Positions 45,774-54,535 of a stretch of DNA of 64,000 bases are shown one piece after another. Under the pieces are notes generated by a model that was not told where the DNA came from, did no database searches, and worked only from the letters and a program-made list of their open reading frames with translations. This DNA is from Galactobacter sp052108535 (GTDB taxonomy: Bacteria; Actinomycetota; Actinomycetes; Actinomycetales; Micrococcaceae). Position 1 is the stretch's first letter, and every line of letters begins with the position of its first letter. Position numbers and translations under genes: made by a program. The stretch covers positions 34,741 to 98,740 of the forward strand of contig JBQDZM010000005.1 of the NCBI GenBank assembly GCA_052108535.1, in the 5' to 3' direction.

Positions 45774-47737
45774 CGGTGCTGGGTTGGTTCATCGCGCTGC
45801 TGGTCAATCTGGCGCTGGCAGGGATCATGGCCGCCGTGGTGCGCCAGTTGCTCGGCGCCCAGGTCGGGTGGCCCCGCAGCATCCTGGTCTCCTACGTGGC
45901 CCTCGTGGCCTTCATCCCGGTCACGGTGTGGGTGGCCAGAGAGGTCGGGTTCCTGGACGGAACCGACCGCCTGAAGATCCCCGTGCTGCTCTTGATCGGC
46001 CTGCTGGTGCTCGCCTTCGCGTGGGCTCTGGTGCTGTGCACGGCGGTGGTGGTGATTCTCGAGGCGCTGGTCCCCACCGGTTCCATCCCCTCCATCCTGG
46101 CGTGGCCGTCGCTGATCGCCAAGGCCTGGCGGCGCATGGTGCGCTACCGGAAACTGGCGTGGATCGTCACCAGATCGGGGTTCTCCGGTGCCCTCCAACA
46201 GGGCCCACGGTCGGAACGCTTCGACGCGGCGATGGTGCGGACCCTGGATGAGGCCGGGCCCAGTTTCGTGAAGCTGGGTCAACTGCTCTCCACCCGTCCC
46301 GATGTCATTCCACCCACCACGGCAACCGCGCTCTCCAAGCTGCAGTCCTCGGCGCTCCCAGTACCGACCGCAGAGATCGTCACCGTACTTGAGCGCTCCT
46401 GGGGGCGTGACCCCCACCAGGTCCTGGGTCGTTTGGATCCCACACCGCTTGGCGCCGCCTCGATCGCCCAGGTCCACGCAGCCCGGACCGCGGACGGCCG
46501 TGACGTCGTGGTGAAGGTCCGCAGGCCCACCGCTGCCCACTTGGTGACGGTGGACTCCGACATCATGCTGCGTTTTGCCCGCACGGCCCATCGGCGCTTC
46601 GAATGGGCCAGGGAGATCGGGGTCGAGGACCTGACCATTGGCCTGGTGAAGGTCATGAACGAGGAACTCGATTATCGGATCGAGGCCTTCAACACCAAGG
46701 TGGGACGTCGACTCACGCAGAACGTCCCGGAACTGGTGGTGCCCTCCGTGGACGAGGAACTCTCCACTGAAGAGGTTCTCGTCATGGACCTGATCGAGGG
46801 CGTCTCGGTTCCCCATGCGGTGGATGACATCGCCCCCGAGCGGCGCCAGGAACTGGCGGAGGCGCTGCTGGAGTGGGTGATCCGCGGCGTCCTCGTGGAG
46901 GGTTTCTTCCACGCCGACCTGCACCCTGGCAATATCCTCGTCACCCCGGATCACCGGCTGGGCATCCTCGATTTCGGTGCCGTTGGCCTGATCGACCAGG
47001 AGACCAGGAAGCTGCTCACTGCGCTCATCGGTGCCATCTTGGAAGATGATGCGGTGGTAGCCACCACGGCGTTGCAGATGATCTTCGATCTCCCCGCCGA
47101 CGTTGAAACACGTGCCCTAAAACGGGACCTCGGACGGTTGCTGGCCCGCGTCCACGCCTCTGGTGAGGCCGATTCCACCCTCTTTGGCGACCTGATCCAG
47201 TTGCTGCGCGGACACCGGATCGGGGTGCCCGGTGACATCGCGGGCGCGTTCCGTACGCTCGGTGCCGTCGAGGACACGCTGAAGGTCCTGGTGCCGGAGA
47301 ACTCGTTGGTGGCGGGCGCCAGAGCGGCCATGCCCGGTGTCCTCACAGCTCTGGCCTCCCCCACCCGTGCCGCCAAGCGCGCCGGAGTGGAGGCGCTCGT
47401 GGTCGGCTCAGTGGCCAAACGCATCCCTGACCGGGTGGAACGGATCACCGATGCCCTCGCAGCCGGCGAGTTCAATGTGAACACCCGGCCGCTTGCGGAT
47501 GTCGGAGAGCGTCGCTGGCTGCGGCGCATGCTGGACGACGCCCTGTCGGTGCTCTTCGCAGCTGTCCTGGCCGTGGTCGCGGTCAACTTGGCAACCACGC
47601 ACGGTGGCGCGATGCTCACCGAGCAATTGTCGCTGGCGCAGTTGGGCGCGGCGGTGCTCGGCCTGATCGCCATGGTCCTGGCCCTACGGGTGCTGGTGCG
47701 GGTCTTCAGCAGACGCACCACCGTGGACTCGGACTAA
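45770..47737 (+). CDS. AarF/UbiB (ABC1) family atypical kinase
   Basis: 655 residues. Membrane helices near the N-terminus (LGWFIALLVNLALAGIMAAVV and two more before residue 115) and two at the C-terminus frame a protein-kinase-like domain. The family Ala-rich loop ALGAASIAQVHAA replaces the usual G-loop; KVRRP supplies the Lys, FFHADLHPGNIL and ILDFGAVG the catalytic and metal motifs. Family members assist quinone synthesis or transport; menG (menaquinone methyltransferase) is the convergent neighbour 2 bp away, which fits. The frame open from 45668 overlaps the upstream gene and is not used. Confidence 0.9.
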   Translation: MTVLGWFIALLVNLALAGIMAAVVRQLLGAQVGWPRSILVSYVALVAFIPVTVWVAREVGFLDGTDRLKIPVLLLIGLLVLAFAWALVLCTAVVVILEALVPTGSIPSILAWPSLIAKAWRRMVRYRKLAWIVTRSGFSGALQQGPRSERFDAAMVRTLDEAGPSFVKLGQLLSTRPDVIPPTTATALSKLQSSALPVPTAEIVTVLERSWGRDPHQVLGRLDPTPLGAASIAQVHAARTADGRDVVVKVRRPTAAHLVTVDSDIMLRFARTAHRRFEWAREIGVEDLTIGLVKVMNEELDYRIEAFNTKVGRRLTQNVPELVVPSVDEELSTEEVLVMDLIEGVSVPHAVDDIAPERRQELAEALLEWVIRGVLVEGFFHADLHPGNILVTPDHRLGILDFGAVGLIDQETRKLLTALIGAILEDDAVVATTALQMIFDLPADVETRALKRDLGRLLARVHASGEADSTLFGDLIQLLRGHRIGVPGDIAGAFRTLGAVEDTLKVLVPENSLVAGARAAMPGVLTALASPTRAAKRAGVEALVVGSVAKRIPDRVERITDALAAGEFNVNTRPLADVGERRWLRRMLDDALSVLFAAVLAVVAVNLATTHGGAMLTEQLSLAQLGAAVLGLIAMVLALRVLVRVFSRRTTVDSD

Positions 47738-47739
47738 CG

Positions 47740-48459
47740 TCAGCGCGGCTTGCGGGCCTGCCAGATCACGTTGGTGCGCAGGAAGTGCGGCGTGTAGCTA
47801 ACATCGGTGAACCCTGCCCGCTCGAAGCGGTCCTTGAGCGGCGTGGGTGGCAGGAAGCCGAGGGTGGAATCCGTGAGGTAGTGGTACGCCTCCGGGTCCT
47901 TGGCCACGATGGTGCCAAGGGTGGGGATCACCGTCTGCATACCGATCTTGACGAACGGCGCCAGGGGTCCGGTGGGCGGAGAGGACTCCAGCGCCACGAC
48001 CAGGCCGCCCGGCTTCAGCACGCGGTACTGCTCGGCCAGGACCTGGTCCAGATCGGAGACGTTGCGCATCAGATAGCCGTGCGTGATCGCATCGAAGGAG
48101 TGGTCCTTGTACGGCAGCGCGTGAGCGTCCGCGAATTCCCACGTGATCGGTGAGGCGGCATCCTGCCTGCGCGCGACGTCGAGCATTCCCTCCGAGAAAT
48201 CGGCGCCAACCACGCGCGCGCCGGGACGGCGCGCCTGCACGGCACGGGCGATCACGCCCGTGCCGGTGGCCAGGTCGAGGTAGTCGGCACCGGTCACGGT
48301 GGTGGCCCTACGAGCCACGTCCGCGCACCAGGCGGCATGCCGGTTCAGCGTCATGAGCCGGTTCATGGTGTCGTATCCGGCCGCGATGCGGTCGAAGGTG
48401 CCCTGAACCTCGGCGTCGTGCCCCTCCGGTTGGGAGGCCTGAGGCTGGGAGGCGCTCAC
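47740..48459 (-). CDS. menG: Demethylmenaquinone methyltransferase (MenG/UbiE)
   Basis: 239 residues. Adds the ring methyl in the last step of menaquinone synthesis. SAM motif YLDLATGTGVIARAV, ADFSEGMLDVAR, and VLKPGGLVVALE are standard; FDRIAAGYDTMNRLMTLNRH is the UbiE/MenG N-terminal signature. GTG at 48459 overlaps the argS stop by 4 bp (GTGA). Confidence 0.95.
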   Translation of the reverse strand: MSASQPQASQPEGHDAEVQGTFDRIAAGYDTMNRLMTLNRHAAWCADVARRATTVTGADYLDLATGTGVIARAVQARRPGARVVGADFSEGMLDVARRQDAASPITWEFADAHALPYKDHSFDAITHGYLMRNVSDLDQVLAEQYRVLKPGGLVVALESSPPTGPLAPFVKIGMQTVIPTLGTIVAKDPEAYHYLTDSTLGFLPPTPLKDRFERAGFTDVSYTPHFLRTNVIWQARKPR

Positions 48460-50096
48460 ATCTTCTCCGGAGCGGAGACGCCCAGCAGGTCCAGGCCGTT
48501 GGCGATCACCGTGGTCGCGGCGTCGTTGAGCCACAGGCGGGTGCGGTGCACAGGCTCCACGGCGTCCTCCCCCACGGGGGTGATGCGGCAGGCCGCGTAC
48601 CAGGAGTGGTAGGCGGAGGCCACGGCCTCAATGTGGCGGGCCACACGGTGCGGCTCGCGTGCCTTGGCCGCCCCGGCCACCACGGAGGGGAACTGACCCA
48701 GCGCTGCAAGCAATTCGTTCTCGGCCGGATGCGCCAGCAGCGAGGCGTCGAACTCCGAACGGTCCACGCCGCGGGCTTCGGCCTGTCGGGCTGCCTGACG
48801 AGAGCGGGCGTGCGCGTACTGGATGTAGAACACCGGGTTGTCGTTGGAGGCCTTCTTCAGCACCTCGGGATCCACGGTGATCGGGGAATCGGCCGGAACT
48901 CGCTCCAGCGAGTAGCGCAGCGCATCGGAGCCGAGCCAGTCAATCAGGTCACGCAGTTCGATGATGTTGCCCGCACGCTTGGAGAGCTTGGCACCGTTGA
49001 CGCTCATCAGCTGGCCGATGAGGATCTCGATGTTCTTCTCCGGGTCATCGCCCGCAGCGGCCGCGATGGCCTTGAGCCGGCCCACGTAGCCGTGGTGGTC
49101 GGCGCCGAGCAGGTACATCTTCTCGGGGAATCCGCGATTCTTCTTGTCCAGGTAGTACGCGGAGTCCGCGGCGAAGTACGTGGGTTCACCGTTGGCGCGA
49201 ATCAGCACGCGGTCCTTGTCATCGCCAAAGACCGTGGTCCGCAGCCAGACGGCACCGTCCTGGTCAAAGACGTGTCCCTGCTCGCGCAGGTGCTCAACGG
49301 CGGTGGCGATGGCACCGGACTCATGCAGCGTGGTCTCGGAGAAGTACTGATCAAAGCTGACACCGAAGTCCGCGAGGGTCTTCTTGATGTCCGCCATCTG
49401 GAGTTCGTAGCCGAACTGGCGCAGGACCGGGATGGCGGCTTCCTCGGTCAGAGCCTTGACCTCCGGATGCTCGTTGGCGATGGCCTGGGCCAGGTCCGCG
49501 ATGTACTGGCCGGGGTAGCCGCCCTCCTGGACGGGCAGTCCGTGCAGGCGGTTGTAGATGGACAGCGCGAAGGTGTTCATCTGGCTACCGGCGTCGTTGA
49601 TGTAGTACTCGGCCTGAACGTTGGCACCGGAGGCGCGCAGAACCCGCACGATGGCGTCGCCCAGGGCCGCCCAGCGGGTGTGGCCGATGTGCAACGGGCC
49701 GGTCGGGTTCGCCGAGACGAACTCCATGTTGATGGTGTGGCCAACCAGGGTCTCGTTGCGGCCGTAGGCGGCACCGGCTTCGACGATGGTCTTGGCAAGT
49801 TCGCCCGCAGCGGCGGCGTCGAGGCGAACGTTGATGAATCCGGGGCCGGCGATGTCCACGGACGCCACGCCGGCAAGCTTTTCCAGCTCACGAGCGACCA
49901 GCTGCGCAAAGTCGCGGGGGTTCATCCCGGCACGCTTACCCAGCTGCAGGGCCACGTTGGTGGCCCAGTCGCCGTGATCACGCTGCTTGGGTCGCTCCAC
50001 CTTGACCGTTCCGGGGAGCTCGACCTGCACCCGCCCGGAGGCGACGAGGTCGGAGAGGATGCGGGACAGGCTGGCGGAGAGTTCTTCGGGAGTCAC
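48456..50096 (-). CDS. argS: Arginyl-tRNA synthetase
   Basis: 546 residues, class I. HIGH-type GPLHIGHTRWAALGDA, and the KMSKS counterpart GAKLSKRAGNII, which in ArgS lacks the first Lys in many bacteria. N-terminal Add-1 and C-terminal DALR domains are present by length and sequence. GTG at 50096 sits 8 nt after TAGAAT with no ribosome binding site, so the transcript is probably leaderless. Confidence 0.97.
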   Translation of the reverse strand: MTPEELSASLSRILSDLVASGRVQVELPGTVKVERPKQRDHGDWATNVALQLGKRAGMNPRDFAQLVARELEKLAGVASVDIAGPGFINVRLDAAAAGELAKTIVEAGAAYGRNETLVGHTINMEFVSANPTGPLHIGHTRWAALGDAIVRVLRASGANVQAEYYINDAGSQMNTFALSIYNRLHGLPVQEGGYPGQYIADLAQAIANEHPEVKALTEEAAIPVLRQFGYELQMADIKKTLADFGVSFDQYFSETTLHESGAIATAVEHLREQGHVFDQDGAVWLRTTVFGDDKDRVLIRANGEPTYFAADSAYYLDKKNRGFPEKMYLLGADHHGYVGRLKAIAAAAGDDPEKNIEILIGQLMSVNGAKLSKRAGNIIELRDLIDWLGSDALRYSLERVPADSPITVDPEVLKKASNDNPVFYIQYAHARSRQAARQAEARGVDRSEFDASLLAHPAENELLAALGQFPSVVAGAAKAREPHRVARHIEAVASAYHSWYAACRITPVGEDAVEPVHRTRLWLNDAATTVIANGLDLLGVSAPEKM

Positions 50097-50104
50097 AAAG
50101 CACG

Positions 50105-50110
50105 ATTCTA
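50105..50110 (-). promoter_or_regulatory. argS -10 box (leaderless start)
   Basis: TAGAAT on the minus strand, 8 nt before the GTG start of argS. Confidence 0.55.
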
Positions 50111-50452
50111 CCGGGGATTCAGGTGCACCCGACGTTCGGTGGCCCACGTGTGAGGAATCCGTCGCGCCGAACGCCTCCTTCGCTGTGCCGACACCCGCTG
50201 GAACGGGTTTCTTCGTATCGTCCCATACGATATACCCTCAATCGATCACTAATGGCAAGTGCAACACTTTCTTGTATACCCTTCACTCTTCCATGACACG
50301 TGATTCCTGGGTAAGATATTCCTAACGGGGTGGAAGCTGGGGATGCCAAGGAGATCCGGGGGATTTCACGGTCGCCACTTTCTCCTCGCGACACCACTCG
50401 ATGGCCGCACCGTCATCGAGAGGAAAGCCCATCGGAGCATCACTGACAGGGG
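50111..50452. other. Intergenic stretch between argS and the HNH gene
   Basis: The stretch between two divergent genes has no convincing gene. It is visibly less GC-rich than its surroundings around 50215-50325 (for example ACGATATACCC and TTGTATACC). A possible plus-strand -10, TAAGAT at 50312-50317, has a weak -35 TTCCAT 17 bp upstream and would drive the HNH gene with a leader of about 130 nt. A short open frame on the minus strand (50119-50397) has no ribosome binding site or recognisable sequence and is not called. Confidence 0.5.
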
Positions 50453-52270
50453 GTGAACAGGATGACCATTTCGGAGCAGGGCAGTGCGACCCTTCTTTCG
50501 GAGATGCCGCAGATCCTTGGCATGCTACGGATCGCCGCGAACTCCAACGCCTCCGCCATCGACATGATCAAGGACTTCTTTGGTCCCGGCGGCGCGAAGC
50601 TACAGCGCCGCGCCGCAGGAGCGTTGGTTCCGGAAGTCCATGACGTGGACCCGTCGCACGGACGCGCTCCGAGCATCCAAGACCTGCGCCAGGTCTTGGA
50701 CGCCGTGAACACCCTCAGCGCAGAAGTCGACCATTTGAGGGCGATATGCGCAGAATTGATCATGACGGGATCCGATCCTTTCATCGACAAGCCCCAACGG
50801 ATCAGCGATCAACTCGGAGAACGCTCCCCCGAAGCCACGATCAAGAAATATTTGTTGCACTCCCCAAAACAATTACGAGACACCAAGACCGTGCGCGCTG
50901 CCACCACCGGCGGGGAGGGATGCTCACTCTCGCCCGCTCCCCCGTTGCTGCCCATCCTCGCCACGGCTGTTGAGGATGCGGCGGTGACGTTGGAGCAGGC
51001 GGAGGCCATCGCCTCGGCACTGACCCCGGTCGCTCGCAGGAAGACCGGGGTGGATCCTGAGGTGCTCTCCACCGTGGAGGCGATCCTGGTCGGCCATGCC
51101 ACCGGTGGCAGCCACGGCGCCCCTCCAGACACCGTGCCGGTGTCAGACCTCGCCGCAGGTCGCTACGGAGTCCGCATGCACCCGGAGGAGTTGAAGCGGC
51201 TGGGTAAGCAGCTGGCGGAACTCGTGGACCAGGACGGCCCGGAACCCAGCGACGCCGAAATCCAGGCCAAGCGCGGCCTCACGCTGAAACCCGGCCGCAA
51301 ACCGGGCGATCCGGCCCGTCTTAGCGCAACACTGACGCCCGAGGCCTACGAACAGCTGAGCATCCTGCTCTCCGCGATCCTGGATCCCAAGACCGGGCCA
51401 CAGGAGCCGGCCGAGGGAGAGGCGGATGGGCCGGATCCCGTCCTGCCCTTCGACGTCACGGACGTTGACCGGGCCGGACGCACCTTCCACTTTCCCGATG
51501 CCGACCCCATTACTTTTCCGCAGGCGCAACATGACGCGTTCGTGACCCTCCTGGGCCTGGCGGCCAAGACGGCCCCGGACCAGGGTGGAGCCCCGCCACG
51601 CGTGATCCTGCTCGCCCGAGCCGAACAGGTGCTCAAGACGCTGAACGCACACGCGATCACGGAACTGGGACAGAACGTCGGGCAGGCGATCCGCGCGCTG
51701 GCCCGAGCCGGCGAGGCCGGGTTCCTTACGGACCTGGCGGTCGCGACGATCAATGATTTGACCGAGCTGGTCAACGCGAACCAGGTGATCCGACAGGACG
51801 ATCCCCGCGGCAGCCTGCTGCATAAGTCCGAAAAGGAGACTCCCCCACCACCGGTCTTCGGCTCCTCGATACTCCAGGATCCCCGGCTATTGGATTCCGC
51901 GCTATTTCCTGCCACCGGCGAGACCATCCCGCTCTCCCGGCTGGGCACCATCCTGTGCACCGCCATCACGGAGATCGTGGCCTCCCGGGGTGGGGACTTC
52001 CTCTCCTACTCGGTAGCTGAACGCAGAACCTTCACGGCCGCGCAGCGACGAGTGCTGCTGACCACGTACACCAGTTGCGCCGTCCCGGACTGCCACATCC
52101 CCGGACTACGCTGCGATGCCCACCACGTGCAGCCGGCGTCGCTGGACGGACCCACCACCATCGACAACGGCGTGTTGCTCTGCCGCCACCACCACACCAA
52201 ACTCCACCAGGGCCGCCTCCGACTCACCCCGAGGCAGCCCGGCATCCCCGGACTCGATGCGATTGGGTGA
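50453..52270 (+). CDS. DUF222 domain HNH endonuclease-like protein
   Basis: 605 residues of the actinobacterial DUF222/13E12-type family: a long helical N-terminal and middle region (with TLKPGRKPGDPARLSATLTPEA) and a C-terminal HNH domain. HNH residues are clear: CAVPDC, CDAHHVQP, the Asn in TIDNGVLL, and CRHHHTKLH, matching zinc and catalytic positions. This family multiplies in many actinobacterial genomes and function is not settled. Start may be GTG 50453 or ATG 50462. Directly followed by tRNA-Arg. Confidence 0.88.
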   Translation: MNRMTISEQGSATLLSEMPQILGMLRIAANSNASAIDMIKDFFGPGGAKLQRRAAGALVPEVHDVDPSHGRAPSIQDLRQVLDAVNTLSAEVDHLRAICAELIMTGSDPFIDKPQRISDQLGERSPEATIKKYLLHSPKQLRDTKTVRAATTGGEGCSLSPAPPLLPILATAVEDAAVTLEQAEAIASALTPVARRKTGVDPEVLSTVEAILVGHATGGSHGAPPDTVPVSDLAAGRYGVRMHPEELKRLGKQLAELVDQDGPEPSDAEIQAKRGLTLKPGRKPGDPARLSATLTPEAYEQLSILLSAILDPKTGPQEPAEGEADGPDPVLPFDVTDVDRAGRTFHFPDADPITFPQAQHDAFVTLLGLAAKTAPDQGGAPPRVILLARAEQVLKTLNAHAITELGQNVGQAIRALARAGEAGFLTDLAVATINDLTELVNANQVIRQDDPRGSLLHKSEKETPPPPVFGSSILQDPRLLDSALFPATGETIPLSRLGTILCTAITEIVASRGGDFLSYSVAERRTFTAAQRRVLLTTYTSCAVPDCHIPGLRCDAHHVQPASLDGPTTIDNGVLLCRHHHTKLHQGRLRLTPRQPGIPGLDAIG

Positions 52271-52287
52271 CAGGCCATCCACGGTGC

Positions 52288-52293
52288 TAGGCT
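52288..52293 (+). promoter_or_regulatory. Possible tRNA-Arg promoter -10
   Basis: TAGGCT preceded by TGC (extended -10 type), 10 nt before the tRNA start. No clear -35, so a transcript from the HNH gene may also contribute. Confidence 0.35.
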
Positions 52294-52303
52294 CGTCTTC
52301 GTT

Positions 52304-52379
52304 GCCCTTGTAGCTCAGTGGATAGAGCGTCCGCCTCCGGAGCGGAAGGTCGAAGGTTCGAATCCTTTCGGGGGCACCA
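52304..52379 (+). tRNA. tRNA-Arg(CCG)
   Basis: Cloverleaf read by eye: acceptor GCCCTTG pairs with CGGGGGC (two G-U pairs), D-loop TAGCTCAGTGGATAGAGC, anticodon stem TCCGC/GCGGA with loop CTCCGGA and anticodon CCG at 52337-52339, T-arm GGTTCGAATCC. The 3' CCA is encoded (76 nt with CCA). Reads CGG arginine codons. Confidence 0.95.
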
Positions 52380-52386
52380 AGAACGA

Positions 52387-52416
52387 TCAGGCCTGAGTCT
52401 CACGACTCGGGCCTGA
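52387..52416 (+). terminator. Hairpin after tRNA-Arg
   Basis: TCAGGCCTGAGTC and GACTCGGGCCTGA pair over 13 positions with one G-U, loop TCAC. Starts 8 nt after the tRNA and ends before the histidine kinase promoter. Good terminator despite no U-tract. Confidence 0.6.
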
Positions 52417-52428
52417 CGTGTATCCCGG

Positions 52429-52434
52429 TACGCT
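52429..52434 (+). promoter_or_regulatory. Histidine kinase -10 box (leaderless start)
   Basis: TACGCT, 6 nt, then the GTG start at 52441. It lies just after the tRNA terminator stem. Confidence 0.4.
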
Positions 52435-52440
52435 GGCCGA

Positions 52441-53745
52441 GTGAACAGCACCCCCACCGACGAGCTGGACCTCCCCCGCCCACCCGGGGTAGTACGTCGA
52501 CTCATGAGCCAACACCCACGGTGGGTGGACGCGATGCTCACCGCGGTGTATCTGGTGCTCACCGGCGTGCTCGGCGTCGCAGGAGGCTTCATCCCTCCCG
52601 GTGGCGAAGGCCCGGCCAACGAGACGTTCCAGACGCCTGACTACTTCTTCTTCCCTCAGGTCCTGATGCTGGTGCTCGTGATCGCCACCTCGATCGCCGC
52701 CATCTACGTGCATCGCAGCTTGGCCTTCCCCGCCCTCATCGTGGTGTTAGTGGTCCTGGCCTGCGCGCCGCCAGACATGGTGCCCCTGGCGGCCTCAACG
52801 GCGGTGATCGCGATGCTGCTGTACTCCATCCCCGTGTATCGCTCGGTGCGGCTGGCCTGGCTTGGTTACGGTCTCGCCGTCGTGGCGTCCATGCTGCCCA
52901 TTCCCTTCATGGGGGACGTCGTGGATGCGGCACCGAACACTCCGCGCGAAATCATCACCTTAGGTGTCTCCTCCGCGATCATGCTGCTCATCCCGATCAT
53001 GATCGGCTTCAACGCAGGCAACCGCCGCCGCTACACGGAGGCGATCATCGACCGCGCCCACCAGCTGGCCAGGGAGAGGGACCAACGAGCCCAGCTGGCC
53101 GTCGCGGAGGAAAGGACCAGGATCGCGCGGGAGATGCACGACGTCGTCGCCCATTCCGTCTCCGTCATGGTCGCCCTCTCCGAGGGCGCCGCACGGGTGG
53201 TGGACTCCTCGCCCGAGGACGCCAAGGATGCCATGACGCAGAGCGCCGACGCCGGGCGTAGCGCGCTGGGGCAGATGCGGGAGGCCATCGGCCTGTTGCG
53301 CCAGCAGGGCGAGGAAGCCGAGCTGGCCCCGGCCCCGAGCATCGCCGAGCTTCCCGAGCTGGTGCAAGGATTCCGCGAGGCCGGCCTGGATTTGACCCTG
53401 TCCCTGAACCTGACCGCAGAGTCCGTCGCGTTAGATCCGACGCGGGAGCTGATCGTCTACAGGTGCGTGCAGGAATGCCTCACCAATATGCTCCGCTACG
53501 CCGGGGCCGGCGCCCACGGTCGGGTGAAGGTCACCCACAACGAAAGTGGAATCACGGTGAACATCGAGGACGACGGCGGGCCAAGCACCGCCACCCTGGC
53601 CGGGCTCGGTTCCGGCCATGGCCTAAGCGGCCTCGGCGAGCGCGTGCGCGTGGTGGGCGGCACGCTGGAGTACGGTCCAAAAGCGGCCGGCGGTTGGACA
53701 GTGACCGCGGTGCTGCCGCGCGAACAAGGAGGCAATCGTGGCTGA
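52441..53745 (+). CDS. Sensor histidine kinase (HisKA_3 / NarL-partner type)
   Basis: 434 residues. Five or six membrane helices in the first 190 residues (for example AVYLVLTGVLGVAGG, VLMLVLVIATSIAAIYV, IVVLVVLACAPPDMVPLA), then the dimerisation helix REMHDVVAHSVSVMV with phospho-accepting H233, and an ATPase domain with LTNMLRYAGA (N box) and GLGSGHGLSGLGERV (G box). This is the DesK/NarX-like group. It overlaps the response regulator by 8 bp. Confidence 0.93.
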   Translation: MNSTPTDELDLPRPPGVVRRLMSQHPRWVDAMLTAVYLVLTGVLGVAGGFIPPGGEGPANETFQTPDYFFFPQVLMLVLVIATSIAAIYVHRSLAFPALIVVLVVLACAPPDMVPLAASTAVIAMLLYSIPVYRSVRLAWLGYGLAVVASMLPIPFMGDVVDAAPNTPREIITLGVSSAIMLLIPIMIGFNAGNRRRYTEAIIDRAHQLARERDQRAQLAVAEERTRIAREMHDVVAHSVSVMVALSEGAARVVDSSPEDAKDAMTQSADAGRSALGQMREAIGLLRQQGEEAELAPAPSIAELPELVQGFREAGLDLTLSLNLTAESVALDPTRELIVYRCVQECLTNMLRYAGAGAHGRVKVTHNESGITVNIEDDGGPSTATLAGLGSGHGLSGLGERVRVVGGTLEYGPKAAGGWTVTAVLPREQGGNRG

Positions 53746-54412
53746 GGCGACGCGCGTGATGCTGGCCGATGACCAGGATCTGATCCGGACGGGGTTCCGG
53801 CTGATCCTTCGCGGCGAGGAGGACATCGACGTGGTGGCGGAGGTGTCTAACGGCGAGCAGGCGCTGACCGAGCTGGCGCGCCTGGGCGGCGCGTGCGACG
53901 TCGTGCTCATGGACGTGCGCATGCCCAAAATGAACGGGATCGAGGCGACGGAACGGATTATCAGGGAGTTTCCCGGGGTCAAGGTGCTGGTGCTGACGAC
54001 GTTCGACCTGGATGAGTATGCGCAAGCCGCGATCAGGGCCGGTGCCAGCGGGTTCCTGCTGAAGGATGCCAGGGCCACGGAGTTGGTGGATGCGGTGCGT
54101 CGGGTGGCGTCCGGCGACGCGGTCATGGCTCCGGCGATGACCCGGCGGATGCTGGCGCAGATGGCGGTGCCGACCGCAGAGCCGGCGAAGGCCGCGACTC
54201 CGGCACAGTCGTCGGCCCGGTTGGAGGTGTTGACCGAGCGTGAGCGCGAGGTGCTCGCCCTGGTGGGTGCTGGACTGAACAATACGGAGATCGGCGAACA
54301 CCTCTTCCTCTCCGAATCCACCGTGAAGACGCACGTGGGGAGGGTCCTGTTCAAACTCGGTTTACGGGACCGAATCCATGCGGTGATCCTCGCGAAGGAG
54401 CTGGGGGTCTAG
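53738..54412 (+). CDS. NarL/FixJ-family response regulator
   Basis: 224 residues. Receiver domain with acidic pocket ADDQDL, phospho-site D59 (VVLMDVRMPKMNG), and Lys in FLLKDA; C-terminal LuxR-type HTH (LTEREREVLALVGAGLNNTEIGEHLFLSESTVKTH, read in two parts: TEREREVLALV and NNTEIGEHL). Start GTG 53738. Two ACTC-N3-GAGT palindromes lie ahead of the next gene and may be its targets. Confidence 0.94.
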   Translation: MAEATRVMLADDQDLIRTGFRLILRGEEDIDVVAEVSNGEQALTELARLGGACDVVLMDVRMPKMNGIEATERIIREFPGVKVLVLTTFDLDEYAQAAIRAGASGFLLKDARATELVDAVRRVASGDAVMAPAMTRRMLAQMAVPTAEPAKAATPAQSSARLEVLTEREREVLALVGAGLNNTEIGEHLFLSESTVKTHVGRVLFKLGLRDRIHAVILAKELGV

Positions 54413-54482
54413 TACCCAGGTACCATCCACCCCCGGATCTCGGTACCGGTGGCGGACGCGGCGGCCGGGGCGTTCCGGGAAC

Positions 54483-54526
54483 ACTCGAAGAGTCAGCAAA
54501 GACAACTGCTTTACGACTCAACGAGT
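54483..54526 (+). promoter_or_regulatory. Paired ACTC-N3-GAGT palindromes before the ABC exporter
   Basis: ACTC-GAA-GAGT at 54483-54493 and ACTC-AAC-GAGT at 54516-54526, centres 33 bp apart (about three helix turns). The second runs to within 10 nt of the ATG at 54536 and overlaps its GTGAGG ribosome binding site. The dyad size suits a response-regulator dimer. Confidence 0.5.
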
Positions 54527-54535
54527 GAGGTCATC

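Noticed and set aside
45692..46954. 420-residue minus-strand frame over the AarF kinase
   Set aside because: Gln/His-rich composition typical of antisense of high-GC coding sequence; the plus strand has the kinase motifs.
50119..50397. Short minus-strand frame in the argS-HNH gap
   Set aside because: No ribosome binding site, overlaps the argS promoter and its start, and shows no recognisable sequence.
52304..52379. Phage or island attachment site at tRNA-Arg
   Set aside because: No second copy of the tRNA 3' end and no integrase in the window.
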